From contig NZ_JACBAZ010000003.1 of assembly GCF_013391475.1 (NCBI RefSeq), positions 310,001 through 374,000 on the forward strand: DNA of 64,000 bases. The letters are read 5' to 3'. A program made the translations under genes and the position numbers. Of the stretch, positions 17,506-27,092 are shown one piece after another; within the stretch, counting starts at the first letter, position 1; each line of letters opens with the position of its first letter. A model generated the notes under the pieces. That model saw only the letters and a list, made by a program, of their open reading frames with translations, made no database searches and was not told where the DNA came from. Source of the DNA: Oceaniferula marina (GTDB lineage Bacteria; Verrucomicrobiota; Verrucomicrobiia; Verrucomicrobiales; Akkermansiaceae).

Positions 17506-18621
17506 TCAAGCCGGCTCCTGAGCTTCCTCATCATCCGAGGACGCCTCCACCTCATCCACTTTTTCTTCCACCCAGGCCATAAACAAGGTGTAGGTGATGG
17601 AGAAAACAACCGCTCCGACAAACAAGCCGATGATACCGGAAAGCATCATGCCCCCGATCGCACCCAGCAAAATGACCAGCATCGGGGTGTCTAGCCCCCG
17701 GGCCATCAACACAGGTTTAATAATACCGTCACATCCGCTCACCAGCAATGCCCAGATCAGGAAGATCACAGCTGGTGTAGTATCGTATGCGGAAAAAGCC
17801 CAGGCGGCAATCGGTCCAAGAATGATGATTGGCGGCAACTGGGCAATGGCACAAACCATCACCAACAAGCCCCAGAGTCCTGCAGCGGGAATCCCCATGA
17901 TCACCATCCCGATCGTTGCCAGAATGGCCTGAATCAAGGCCACGCCAACCACGCCATTCATCACCCCTCGGATTGTGGCCGTAGCCAATTTCGTAAAATC
18001 TTCACCGCGTTCACCGGCCACACTGGTGATCACCTTGCTAGATGCCGCAAAGCCTTTTGCCGGGTTTAACATGAAAAATGCGGCGATGATAAAGGCAATC
18101 ACAAACTGTAACACCGAACCCAATCCGTCCCCGATCGAGCCCAACAGGAACTTGGAAGTATTCGCTGCAAGTGGAGCCGTATCCTGGATCGCCTGCTTCA
18201 AATCCTTGGATGCGGTGTTCCACACATGGGTCAGCTTCTGCCCGACCAATGGCACATCCGCCAGCTTTTCCGGCGCAGGAGGAATATCCAATTCGTTGTT
18301 TTTTAAGTCTTGGGCAACTTCCTGCACCACATGAAAGGTTTCGGCTGCGAGAAAATAAGTGGGGACCACCAGCAATCCAACAGCAAGGCAAGTAAACAAA
18401 GTAATCGTTAGTTTGCGCCGCCCGCCCATGACCTTAATCATCTTTTCAACGAATGGCCCCAAAGCCACTGCAATAATCACAGCCCAGGCAACCGGCATGA
18501 TAAAGGGCTGAATGATCTTATAGGAAATGACCACCATGATTGCCAACAGGCTTATCTTGATTGTAGCGTCGATGGCATTTTTAACAAATTGCTTGTCAGT
18601 AGGGGCGGATGGAGTGCTCAT
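17506..18621 (-). CDS. AI-2E family transporter
   Basis: 371 aa from MSTPSAPTDKQ at 18621 (the frame reaches 18651). About seven to eight transmembrane segments with a long periplasmic region between the third and fourth (about residues 95-175), as in YdiK/TqsA proteins. The family includes autoinducer-2 exporters and Na+/H+ antiporters, so the substrate is open. The C terminus is acidic (EEKVDEVEASSDDEE). It may share a promoter with the efflux operon and is divergent from uvrB. Confidence 0.82.
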   Translation of the reverse strand: MSTPSAPTDKQFVKNAIDATIKISLLAIMVVISYKIIQPFIMPVAWAVIIAVALGPFVEKMIKVMGGRRKLTITLFTCLAVGLLVVPTYFLAAETFHVVQEVAQDLKNNELDIPPAPEKLADVPLVGQKLTHVWNTASKDLKQAIQDTAPLAANTSKFLLGSIGDGLGSVLQFVIAFIIAAFFMLNPAKGFAASSKVITSVAGERGEDFTKLATATIRGVMNGVVGVALIQAILATIGMVIMGIPAAGLWGLLVMVCAIAQLPPIIILGPIAAWAFSAYDTTPAVIFLIWALLVSGCDGIIKPVLMARGLDTPMLVILLGAIGGMMLSGIIGLFVGAVVFSITYTLFMAWVEEKVDEVEASSDDEEAQEPA

Positions 18622-18849
18622 ATAAGGTAAAATTGTTGGAACAAAGATCATATTGCATAACCCTCGATAAAGGTCAAGATCCCATTTGTTGCAATCTCCG
18701 TCCTTGTGTCATGCGTTTTCCAACGAAGTGATCATCCCAAACTCGGACTAACAAGTCATGTCTCTCTGGTTAAAAGGTTGAAAGGAACAAGTTCTTGTCG
18801 ATTCGTGGTTTCCAATCTTTAGTCCCGGGATTAGAATCCTTTCCACGCC

Positions 18850-20967
18850 ATGTCCTTCACACTCCACAGCGAATACGCGCCCTCCGGCGATCAGGCCCCG
18901 GCCATCGACAAGCTGGTCAAATCGATCCAAGCAGGTAATGCCCACCAGACGCTGCTCGGCGTCACCGGATCCGGCAAAACATTCACCATGGCCAATGTCA
19001 TCGAACGCATCGGCAAGCCGACGCTCCTGATGAGCCACAACAAAACCCTCGCCGCCCAACTCTACTCGGAGCTAAAAAACTTCTTTCCCAACAATGCGGT
19101 CGAGTACTTCGTCTCCTATTTCGATTACTATCAACCTGAAGCATATATCCCACGATCCGACACCTACATCGAGAAAGACAGCTCGATCAACGATGAGATC
19201 GAACGACTCCGGCTCAGCACCATGGGTTCATTGATCACCCGCGAGGACGTGATTGTCGTGGCCTCGGTCTCCTGCATTTACGGCCTAGGATCTCCAGAGG
19301 ACTACCAGAACATGATGCTACCGGTCAAAACCGGTGACGAACTCGACCGCGAAGATTTTCTCTCCGGCCTGGTCAGCCTGATGTTTGAACGCAATGACAT
19401 CGCCTTCTCCCGGGGGCAATTCCGGGTCCGTGGCGACGTCGTGGAAGTCCACCCGGCCTATCTGGAAGATACCGCCATCCGGGTTGAATTTTTTGGTGAC
19501 GAAATCGAACGCATCTCGGAAATCGATGTCCTGACCGGCAACCGGATCTGCTCACTCGACAGCCACACGTTTTTCCCCGCCAAACAGTTTGTTACGGAGA
19601 AAGAGAAGCTCAACCGTGCCATCCACGCCATCAAAGCAGAGTGCACCGAGCGAGTGGAGTGGTTTGAAAAGCACGACAAACTGATCGAGGCACAACGCAT
19701 CCGGATGCGCACCGACTTCGATATCGAGATGATGCAGGAAATGGGTTTCTGTCAGGGAATTGAAAACTACTCACGCCACCTAACCGGACGCAATGCCGGT
19801 GCCCGACCTTACACCTTGCTCGATTTTTTTCCGGACGACTACCTGCTGCTGATGGATGAATCCCACGTCAGTGTCCCTCAGGTCGGCGGTATGTATGAAG
19901 GAGATAAAAGCCGCAAGACGGTACTCGTGGATCATGGGTTCCGCCTGCCCAGCGCGCTGGATAACCGCCCGCTCCAATTCAAGGAGTTCATGCAAATGAC
20001 CAAGCAGAGAGTCTATGTTTCGGCAACGCCGGGCCCCTTCGAATTTATCAATTCCCGACCCGACAACAAACGCTACATCCCATGGAAACGGGGCGAATTA
20101 TCCGCCGCCCAGGCGCTGAAACAAATCCGAAAAAATATCCGCCCGAGTGGTGCTGATCAGAATGTGGATGATTTTAATGTCAGCTCGGCAGGATCGAACC
20201 TCATCGTCGAACAAATCATTCGACCTACGGGACTGCTGGATCCCGTGATCACACTTAAACCCCTCAAAGGACAAATCGATGAAACCATCGACATGTGCCG
20301 CGAACGCGTCGATCGCGGAGAGCGGGTGCTGGTCACCACCCTGACCAAAAAAACCGCTGAAGACCTATCCGACTACCTCAAGGAAACCGGACTCAAGGTA
20401 AGCTACATCCACGCTGATGTCGGTGCGATCGAGAGGGTCGAAATCCTGCGCTCTCTACGAGCCGCAGAAATTGACATCCTCGTGGGAATCAATCTGCTCA
20501 GAGAGGGACTTGACCTGCCGGAAGTTTCACTCGTCTGCATCCTCGATGCCGACAAAGAAGGCTTCCTGCGCAACGAGACCTCCCTGATTCAGACCGCGGG
20601 CCGGGCAGCCCGTCATGTCGCCGGCGAGTGTGTGCTCTTCTGTGACGAGGTCACCGACTCCATCCAAACCCTGATGCAGATCAGTGCTTACCGCCGCGAG
20701 CGGCAAATTGCCTACAACGAAGAACACGGTATCACCCCCACCTCGGTAATCCGCGCGGTCCAGGAAAGCCTCAGCCAATACCAATCGACCCAGAATGATG
20801 CCAACACCCTCAATCAGGGAATGGTTGCCGAGGACGAAGCCAGCTACAATGCTGTGCAAGTGATTGCCGAACTCGAAGAGGAAATGAGGGAAGCTGCAGC
20901 CAAACTGGAGTTCGAACGTGCCGCCCACCTGCGGGACCAGATCAAGCAGTTGCAGAAGCAGCAATAG
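18850..20967 (+). CDS. uvrB: UvrABC system protein B
   Basis: 705 aa helicase-like damage verifier of nucleotide excision repair. Visible: Walker A GVTGSGKTF (about residue 37), the beta-hairpin YFDYYQPEAYIP, DESH (motif II), SATPGPFE, the conserved VEQIIRPTGLLDP, GINLLREGLDLPEVSL, QTAGRAAR (motif VI) and a C-terminal UVR domain (EEEMREAAAKLEFERAAHLRD). It is about 30 residues longer than E. coli UvrB, mainly through an insert around residues 400-455 before VEQIIRPTG. Start ATG at 18850 gives the typical MSFTLHSEYAPSGDQ beginning. Confidence 0.97.
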   Translation: MSFTLHSEYAPSGDQAPAIDKLVKSIQAGNAHQTLLGVTGSGKTFTMANVIERIGKPTLLMSHNKTLAAQLYSELKNFFPNNAVEYFVSYFDYYQPEAYIPRSDTYIEKDSSINDEIERLRLSTMGSLITREDVIVVASVSCIYGLGSPEDYQNMMLPVKTGDELDREDFLSGLVSLMFERNDIAFSRGQFRVRGDVVEVHPAYLEDTAIRVEFFGDEIERISEIDVLTGNRICSLDSHTFFPAKQFVTEKEKLNRAIHAIKAECTERVEWFEKHDKLIEAQRIRMRTDFDIEMMQEMGFCQGIENYSRHLTGRNAGARPYTLLDFFPDDYLLLMDESHVSVPQVGGMYEGDKSRKTVLVDHGFRLPSALDNRPLQFKEFMQMTKQRVYVSATPGPFEFINSRPDNKRYIPWKRGELSAAQALKQIRKNIRPSGADQNVDDFNVSSAGSNLIVEQIIRPTGLLDPVITLKPLKGQIDETIDMCRERVDRGERVLVTTLTKKTAEDLSDYLKETGLKVSYIHADVGAIERVEILRSLRAAEIDILVGINLLREGLDLPEVSLVCILDADKEGFLRNETSLIQTAGRAARHVAGECVLFCDEVTDSIQTLMQISAYRRERQIAYNEEHGITPTSVIRAVQESLSQYQSTQNDANTLNQGMVAEDEASYNAVQVIAELEEEMREAAAKLEFERAAHLRDQIKQLQKQQ

Positions 20968-20982
20968 CAAGCAGCGACGGCA

Positions 20983-22152
20983 TTACTCACTTTTTTTAAA
21001 CGCACAGGCACCGATACCTGACAGGCGGCGGTCACGGCTCTTTACTTTCGATTTGAATGTAGGTGTTTGCTCAAGCATTGGGTCGACCTGATAGACGCCC
21101 TCTGTTTCCTTGACCGGCAGTGACGGGCGCCTGTCACCATCACTGCAGAACCAAGCATTTTTATGGAAGTCAAAGGTTTCAGGCTTCGTGTTCGGGCCAA
21201 CATTCACAAATGTCTGCACCCGCTTGTCATAAACAACCAGATTCGCTTCAAACACTCCCTGTTGACAGGGTTGGAAGGTATCTGTGGGCTGCTCTTGAAG
21301 AATGCGCACGACCCATTTTTGAGGATACACCATCGTATTCATGCGCACCTCACACTTGATAGAAGTCACAAAGGCAACCGGTGACATACTACCGACGAAG
21401 TAGTTTCCCTGGACTTTGATCTCCTTCGCCTCGTAACCCTTTGCCTTGGGACGGAAAAATTTCAAGCCCGTGCTCCCGCCAAGGTTCACAGCTCTGAGTC
21501 CGGCGTCCTTAAAGAAGCTGCGCATGATGGTGACTCTTTCACTTCCCCCTTTGGCCTGAATGCCACTCTGCTGGGAATACCCTTGTTTACCCCTGAACTG
21601 GCATTGATCAATGATGCCGTCGCGGCATCCCACCATATCAACCGCTGATCCGCCCCAACCGGAAATCGAGCAACCCTTCACTACAAACTGAACAAGTCCC
21701 GAGAGCTTCAACCCATCGCGATTTCCGCTCGGTCCGATATTCTCAATCCTCACATTTTCGAATCGCATGCCCGTCGACGGCGAATCATAAGAACCTCCAT
21801 CATCGGCATTGATCCCATTCGCTGAACAGCCAGAGACATGAACGTTTTGCAGCGTAATGAAATGACAGTTCACAAAGTGCAGGGCTTCCTTCCCCCCGCT
21901 GAACACTGGTGGGTTTTGTTTATCCGCACCCGTAATCAGAATCGGCCGATCTTTGGTTCCCTTGACGTTTTTAATCCAAAATCCATTCCCGTAGTTTCCA
22001 GGGGCGAGGGAGAGTGTTACTCCAGGTTTCAATCGTCCCAACTGCCTGCGCAGTTCATCCGTATTATCCACCTTGAGGACTTCACCACAGGCAAATCCGG
22101 AACAAAACAGCAGCCAACTGCACAGCCATGCGGCTTGACTCTTGCTCATCAT
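20983..22152 (-). CDS. Secreted right-handed beta-helix protein (PL6/NosD-like)
   Basis: 389 aa with a signal peptide ending near CGEV. The opening KVDNTDELRRQLGRLKPGVTLSLAPGNY is the usual first rung of PL6 (alginate lyase/chondroitinase B) and related beta-helix proteins, followed by about ten rungs rich in NCHFITLQNVHVSG-type repeats. I cannot pinpoint PL6 catalytic Lys/Arg residues with confidence, so lyase activity is only a possibility. It overlaps the preceding hydrolase gene by ATGA, so the two are translationally coupled. Confidence 0.7.
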   Translation of the reverse strand: MMSKSQAAWLCSWLLFCSGFACGEVLKVDNTDELRRQLGRLKPGVTLSLAPGNYGNGFWIKNVKGTKDRPILITGADKQNPPVFSGGKEALHFVNCHFITLQNVHVSGCSANGINADDGGSYDSPSTGMRFENVRIENIGPSGNRDGLKLSGLVQFVVKGCSISGWGGSAVDMVGCRDGIIDQCQFRGKQGYSQQSGIQAKGGSERVTIMRSFFKDAGLRAVNLGGSTGLKFFRPKAKGYEAKEIKVQGNYFVGSMSPVAFVTSIKCEVRMNTMVYPQKWVVRILQEQPTDTFQPCQQGVFEANLVVYDKRVQTFVNVGPNTKPETFDFHKNAWFCSDGDRRPSLPVKETEGVYQVDPMLEQTPTFKSKVKSRDRRLSGIGACAFKKSE

Positions 22153-23507
22153 TCCTTGGATGATGGTTTACGAAGTTCCTGGGCAACGGTGAGGTAATAG
22201 TTTCGCCCCGTCGCTGTGACCAATTTTTCAGCAAGCATTTCCAGCGCTTCTGCCTTCAACGTGCGGGCGGAAGCATCGTCAGGATGCAACGCGAGAAGGT
22301 GATCACATAACTCGGCGCACCATTGCGCATCGTCATCAGCCAAGGCTTGTTTGGCCGCTTTACGTAGCGCTGGCTCTCCGCCAGCCAACGTGACCATACG
22401 CTTGGCTTCTTCAGCCGGTGGCAGTGAAAACAAATGTGTCGGATTACCATCAAACCATCCCAGATAACCAGTAAAAATCGCACGCACCCCCCACTCGATG
22501 TTCCCGTAGTATTCACGCAAGTAATCCAGATTTTGTAAGTGCTCGGGCAATTCGACATAGGAGACCAACTCATCAGGAGTCATTCCCTGATTGATGCCCT
22601 CGATCGTTTTGTCAAAGATATGCTGGAGTGCATCGCGGTAATTCGTCAAAACTTCAACCGTTTGTTTTTCCCCGAGTATCGGCCGAGTGTGGCCGGGCAC
22701 CGCATGAAGTGGCTTTTCCTTGATCATCATATCCAAGCTCCGGATCCACCCCCGGACATCACGGTAAGCGGTTCCACGAATGGCATAGAGGTTTGGCCAT
22801 GATTGATAGAAATTATCTCCGGTAAACACCACACGCTCTTTGGGAAACCAAACGTAAAGTTGGTCCGTTGTCTCACCCGGTGCGGCAACCAGTTCCAGTT
22901 CAAGCCCCGCAACGCTGATCTTCTTCCGCCCGTCTCGAAACGTTTCTGTCGGAACCGGAGGATCTCCGATAAAGACGTTGCGGTTCTTGGGAGGATACAC
23001 TGCTGGTGCAATCCCATTGTTGATTCGTTTTTCCGGAGGTAATCGGAATCCGCCCTGCCGAGCTCCTCGTAGTCCATTGATGGTAACACCTCCGTCATCA
23101 AAGTGATTCCCCTCCGTATTAAAAGGAGTCCGTGCATAAATCGCCGGCACCCCTTCACCCTCGCTCATAAAAACCGAGGCTCCACCGGTGTGATCACCAT
23201 GGCCGTGTGTCAGAATGATTGCCTTGATCGGCAGATCGGATGTTTTTCTGAATTCCTTCAATACGGCCTTGGCGTGGTCAGCAAACATCCCGGTGTCCAC
23301 AATCACCAAGCCTTCCGGCCCTACAATCATGGAAATATTCGCCGGACTGTATCCCGATGCACAATACACCGACGATGAAACCTTCGTGATAACAGGCTTC
23401 AGGTGCTCCGATCGCTGCTTAAGCAACTTGGTGGCATGAGATTCTTCAGCATGAATCACAGACAATGGCTGAGCCACGATCATAATAAATAGAATGACCT
23501 TTTTCAT
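22149..23507 (-). CDS. Secreted metallo-beta-lactamase-fold hydrolase, alkylsulfatase-like
   Basis: 452 aa with a signal peptide (cleavage near HAEES). The zinc motif THGHGDHTGG fits HxHxDH, later ligands appear in GDNFYQS and VPGHTRP, and the stretch NLYAIRGTAYRDVRGWIRSLD plus the helical domain EYYGNIEWGVRAIFTGYLGWFDGNPTHL match SdsA/BDS1-type alkylsulfatases, which hydrolyse sulfate esters by C-O cleavage. It is shorter than those (about 450 against about 650 aa) because the C-terminal SCP2-like domain is missing. It lies upstream of the beta-helix gene in one transcription unit. Confidence 0.82.
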   Translation of the reverse strand: MKKVILFIMIVAQPLSVIHAEESHATKLLKQRSEHLKPVITKVSSSVYCASGYSPANISMIVGPEGLVIVDTGMFADHAKAVLKEFRKTSDLPIKAIILTHGHGDHTGGASVFMSEGEGVPAIYARTPFNTEGNHFDDGGVTINGLRGARQGGFRLPPEKRINNGIAPAVYPPKNRNVFIGDPPVPTETFRDGRKKISVAGLELELVAAPGETTDQLYVWFPKERVVFTGDNFYQSWPNLYAIRGTAYRDVRGWIRSLDMMIKEKPLHAVPGHTRPILGEKQTVEVLTNYRDALQHIFDKTIEGINQGMTPDELVSYVELPEHLQNLDYLREYYGNIEWGVRAIFTGYLGWFDGNPTHLFSLPPAEEAKRMVTLAGGEPALRKAAKQALADDDAQWCAELCDHLLALHPDDASARTLKAEALEMLAEKLVTATGRNYYLTVAQELRKPSSKE

Positions 23508-23621
23508 CTTAGAGTGATAAAATCATCATCGACTTTTGCAAGTCGAAGTTTTCCCCCACTGCAAAGTAAAGCAATCGATCATTCCTATCAGGCTGCCTTA
23601 CTTCCATTGCCCGGCTCGGAG

Positions 23622-24482
23622 CTATGGTTTTTTAATACGATACTTGCCGAGGGCGCGAACATAAACAACACATCCGTGCTCATCTGCACAATCAATCTGC
23701 TGGGTCTTGCCGGTCTCAAGCCTGGAGTATTCACCCGGCTTCAACGTCTTGGCTGTATTCTTCTCCGCTTCCCCAATAGTCAGAGCCCCCTTGACAATCA
23801 CAACATGCATTGTCCCACCTTCAGGGATAATTTCACCCTTGAATCCCGTGGGTAATCGGACAAACGATCCACTTACCGTCTCATTGCCGGGTTTGCCCCA
23901 GAGAAATGCCATTTCAGGAGAAGCCGCGGCCGTTTGATCGGAAGGACTTTCTATCCAGGTCGTTTCCGAAGCTGACAACCAGACAATATTCGAAGGTGCC
24001 AGATTCACCGGCCGTTCCCCCAGGTCTTCCGCTTTCTCCTTCGGGAGAACCAGATATGGACCGCTATCGATCTCTATGTAGGCCAGCACGTTTTTTCCCT
24101 TTGCAGCAGTGATATGCACTTCTCCAGCAGGCTGAGTCCAAAACGATCCCGGAGGCATCCACATTTCGGCCGCTTCAGGATCATCATTGTGAACCTGCCC
24201 ACTGATCACCACACCTCGGTAAGTGACATTGTGAATATGGGGTGGCGATGAGAAACCATCGGCAAATTTCACAAGAAACCCCGAAGCGGCCTGCTTTGTG
24301 CGATCGTTCCACAGATTGCCTGCTCTCGGTCCTTTCTCCCCACGGGCTGGGTTCAAGGCTCCCCAGTCGATATCGCCTAACGTCACCACACCGCTCTCTG
24401 TTGAAGCCTTTTTTGTTGCCTCCTCAGCACCGGCACTCACCGCCAAGCCAAACCAAACCACCAATAAAAGATCATTTTTCAT
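23622..24482 (-). CDS. DUF4437-type secreted double cupin
   Basis: 286 aa with a signal peptide (cleavage near AGAEE). Two cupin-like halves can be seen: the first with FSSPPHIHNVTYRGVVISGQVH (HxH metal ligands) and PPGSFWTQPAGEVH, the second with GFKGEIIPEGGTMHVVIVKGALTI. DUF4437 proteins are uncharacterised. It begins the minus-strand unit with the alkylsulfatase-like and beta-helix genes (114-bp gap). Confidence 0.75.
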   Translation of the reverse strand: MKNDLLLVVWFGLAVSAGAEEATKKASTESGVVTLGDIDWGALNPARGEKGPRAGNLWNDRTKQAASGFLVKFADGFSSPPHIHNVTYRGVVISGQVHNDDPEAAEMWMPPGSFWTQPAGEVHITAAKGKNVLAYIEIDSGPYLVLPKEKAEDLGERPVNLAPSNIVWLSASETTWIESPSDQTAAASPEMAFLWGKPGNETVSGSFVRLPTGFKGEIIPEGGTMHVVIVKGALTIGEAEKNTAKTLKPGEYSRLETGKTQQIDCADEHGCVVYVRALGKYRIKKP

Positions 24483-24602
24483 AAGCTGTAATTTACGTTT
24501 AAAGAATTCCGATGCATGGACTCATGCAAAACCAACCCGTGAAGCTACATACTATCAGCTGTCATGTCAACATGAAGTCACATGCCAGGTTAAGCTACAA
24601 CA

Positions 24603-24908
24603 ATGCCAACATCCCTCGAACGCGCGACTACACAATTTCTCATCGCCATCACTCCCATTGGAACCCCGGGCTCAGGTTCATCAGGCATTGCCAACGCCCA
24701 GACTTTCGGATTCGATTTCACGGGTGCCAATTGGGACAGCATCACCGACAGCGTGGAAATCCGCCTCTACGGGTGGGACGGAACCGGCAATATGCATTTC
24801 CAGGACACTACCATTACCGGGGCCTCGGTGACCCTCATTCCTGAACCCTCGTCCTGCATTCTTCTGGGACTGGGTGGCCTCGCCTCCATCCTGCGCCGAC
24901 GCCGATAG
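24603..24908 (+). pseudogene. Remnant of a PEP-CTERM protein gene
   Basis: 101 codons. The C-terminal part is normal for this genome: LIPEPSSCILLGLGG then a hydrophobic segment and RRRR. The N terminus (MPTSLERATTQF) has no signal peptide, although PEP-CTERM proteins must be exported. The body is far shorter than in the other copies (200-310 aa). The most likely reading is a 5'-truncated gene; a frameshifted upstream part cannot be excluded. Confidence 0.55.
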
Positions 24909-24966
24909 ACCACCCGTCATTTCCATTCCCCAGCCCGCGCACATCGGTATAAAAAACCGGTGAAGG

Positions 24967-25542
24967 CTACTCGTTCACCTTCCAGACCGACTCGATCATT
25001 CGGTATCCCTCGGGGTCATGGCGCTTGAGCTCATCTCGGTTAAATGGATAGAAATCGTTTTTACCAAAGTAGGCTTCGGTAAGCTCGGCGAAGTATTCCT
25101 TCTCGTTGTTCATTGCATAGGCACGTTTCTTTTTCCCGCTCACATGCATGACCGCGTCATACGACCCCGACTTTTGCGCCTGTTGAAATGCCCGGGTGAT
25201 CCCAGGGTGCTTAAAACCATGAACACGGTGGTGATAGGCATGGGCGAGTTCATGCAAAACCATCATCGGTTGCTTGTCAGACCAATCGATCAAATTGTCG
25301 ATGTTCTGTAGCTCGATCGTCCGCACTTTTTCCGGCATCCGATCATTCGCTTCCAACCATTTCGGGTTGGGATGGTAGCAGGCTCCGCGACGAATATCCT
25401 TGTTCAACCAAATCGGCACCTGCATCAGGTCAGGTAATACCACAGCGGGGACATGCTCTTTCACATAGCTCAATTTGGCATCCAACAAGTCCAACGCTTC
25501 CTGTCGGCGTGCGTGCCCCTGCAGGGATTTTTCGACATGCAC
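24967..25542 (-). CDS. Zinc metallopeptidase-like protein without signal peptide
   Basis: 191 aa. The motif MMVLHELAHAYHHR gives HExxH plus a downstream Glu (EKEYFAELTEAYF), as in gluzincin-type proteins of the putative zinc-dependent peptidase group. The only start is a GTG at 25542; upstream in the same frame is a stop within the A-run of the preceding sulfatase's 3' end, about 15 codons earlier. Homologous-looking sequence (LQGWTV) continues upstream of the GTG, so the gene may have lost its original 5' end and signal peptide. It is 35 bp after the sulfatase stop and could be translated by coupling. Confidence 0.65.
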   Translation of the reverse strand: MHVEKSLQGHARRQEALDLLDAKLSYVKEHVPAVVLPDLMQVPIWLNKDIRRGACYHPNPKWLEANDRMPEKVRTIELQNIDNLIDWSDKQPMMVLHELAHAYHHRVHGFKHPGITRAFQQAQKSGSYDAVMHVSGKKKRAYAMNNEKEYFAELTEAYFGKNDFYPFNRDELKRHDPEGYRMIESVWKVNE

Positions 25543-25577
25543 CGTCCACCCCTGAAGTTGGACGGGTTCGTAGTCAC

Positions 25578-27092
25578 TTACTTCGAGACTTTTTTTTTAG
25601 CCTTCTTCTTCGGAGCATTGACTGAGGCTTCTTTTTTAACCGCATCGAACTCCGGGTTCACGCAGCGTTTGCCCCAGCGTTTATAGGTTGCTTGAATCCC
25701 CTCTTTTGACTCAGGGTATTGCCCCTTGTCATCGGTTTGTTTGATCCACGTGTCCAAGATCTCTCGGTGCCGCTTGAGCTCGGCAGCATACTGTGGGTCA
25801 TCGGCCAGATTGTTCACTTGTTCCGGATCTTTTTTCAGATCGTAGAGCTCTTCTTTCGGTCGCTTGCCAAAAAATGCCCACTCGGGAACCTTGCCCAATT
25901 TGCCGCTGGCGTGCAGTTCTCGCAGGCGCTTGGTTGGTGCTTGTCCGTCACGATACTGCGGCTGGAGCAGGATGCGGTCGGTCATGAAGTTGCGAATATA
26001 ACGAAGCTTCTCCGTCCGCACCGTCCGAATCCGGTCGATGGTGTAATCGCAGCGGTCACGCGCCGAGATGACATACTCACGTGCTTTGTGGTTCTTTCCG
26101 AACAAGTCCTGGCCATCCAGATAATCGGGCAACGGAATACCTGCCAATGCCAGTGTGGTGGCCGAAATATCCAGCGTGCTCATCAGTTCCGGACGCGTGG
26201 CATTCTTGGGAATTCCCGGGCCGGAAATAATCAGAGGAACATGCACACCGCCCTCATAACAAAACTGCTTATGCCGCAGCGAGTGGTTGTTGCCGTGATC
26301 GGAAAAGAAAAACACAATCGTTTTATCCAACAGACCATCCTCCTTGAGCTGCTGCATGATTTTGGCGACATGCCCGTCCGTTACTCGCACCGTATCGTAG
26401 TGATGTGCCCATTCCTTACGGAACATTTCCTCATCAGGAAAATAGGCAGGCACCTTCATCGTAGAGGGGTCCACCTTGTCCTTGAGCCCCTTGGTGCTTG
26501 TTTTTCCACCACCAAGCTGAATCTGACCAAACCACGGTTTACCTTCCGCCACGTCCCGCCAATGGCCACTGCCTTTTTTGCCGTAGAAACCCTTCTTGGG
26601 TTTCGGGTTGCCCAAGGTGTAGTGCTCGTCTCGCTTGTATTGAAAATTGTAATCGTCTTTACCGCGGTTAAAGGTGGCATATCCGTTCTCCTTGAATATC
26701 TGTGGCAAAGTCTTAATCCCTTCGGGCAGCTGGATCATCGCTTTCGGATCGCGCGACGAGCGGTGGTTGTGCGTCCCTGTGGTCGTCTGATAGACACCAG
26801 TGATCATACCGGACCGGCACGCGGAACAGACCGGAGCTGGCACGTAGGCACGCTCAAAGCGGACACCGTTGGTCGCCAGTTGATCGAGAGTCGGCGTTTT
26901 TCCCGCATTCCCCGGGTGTCCGTAGGATGCCATCCACGGCGAGAGGTCTTCACAATAAATCCAGAGGATGTTCGGGCGTGTTTCCGACCCGGAAGTCTCT
27001 GCAGCTTGACTCGCGAATCCGCTGGCACCAAATAATGCCGCGGCAACGGCTGTTCGTAATCGTTGGCTGATTTTCATAATCTGTTTATTCAT
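25578..27092 (-). CDS. Secreted S1-type sulfatase 1
   Basis: 504 aa from ATG 27092 (another ATG, 27077, gives MKISQRLRT with an equally good signal peptide). S1 sulfatases use a Cys converted to formylglycine to cleave sulfate esters. Here the motif is Cys89-S-Ala91-C-Arg93, with metal ligands in YCEDLSPW (ED rather than DD) and FFFSDHGNNH. In place of the common GKWHL it has NRGKDDYNF, a variant shared with sulfatase 3. The C terminus is Lys-rich. It overlaps the stop of sulfatase 2 by 8 bp and is the fourth sulfatase of operon 1. Confidence 0.9.
   Translation of the reverse strand: MNKQIMKISQRLRTAVAAALFGASGFASQAAETSGSETRPNILWIYCEDLSPWMASYGHPGNAGKTPTLDQLATNGVRFERAYVPAPVCSACRSGMITGVYQTTTGTHNHRSSRDPKAMIQLPEGIKTLPQIFKENGYATFNRGKDDYNFQYKRDEHYTLGNPKPKKGFYGKKGSGHWRDVAEGKPWFGQIQLGGGKTSTKGLKDKVDPSTMKVPAYFPDEEMFRKEWAHHYDTVRVTDGHVAKIMQQLKEDGLLDKTIVFFFSDHGNNHSLRHKQFCYEGGVHVPLIISGPGIPKNATRPELMSTLDISATTLALAGIPLPDYLDGQDLFGKNHKAREYVISARDRCDYTIDRIRTVRTEKLRYIRNFMTDRILLQPQYRDGQAPTKRLRELHASGKLGKVPEWAFFGKRPKEELYDLKKDPEQVNNLADDPQYAAELKRHREILDTWIKQTDDKGQYPESKEGIQATYKRWGKRCVNPEFDAVKKEASVNAPKKKAKKKVSK

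Noticed and set aside
25719..27035. 438-codon open frame on the plus strand
   Set aside because: Antisense of sulfatase 1, which has all sulfatase motifs; the plus-strand product has no recognisable domain.
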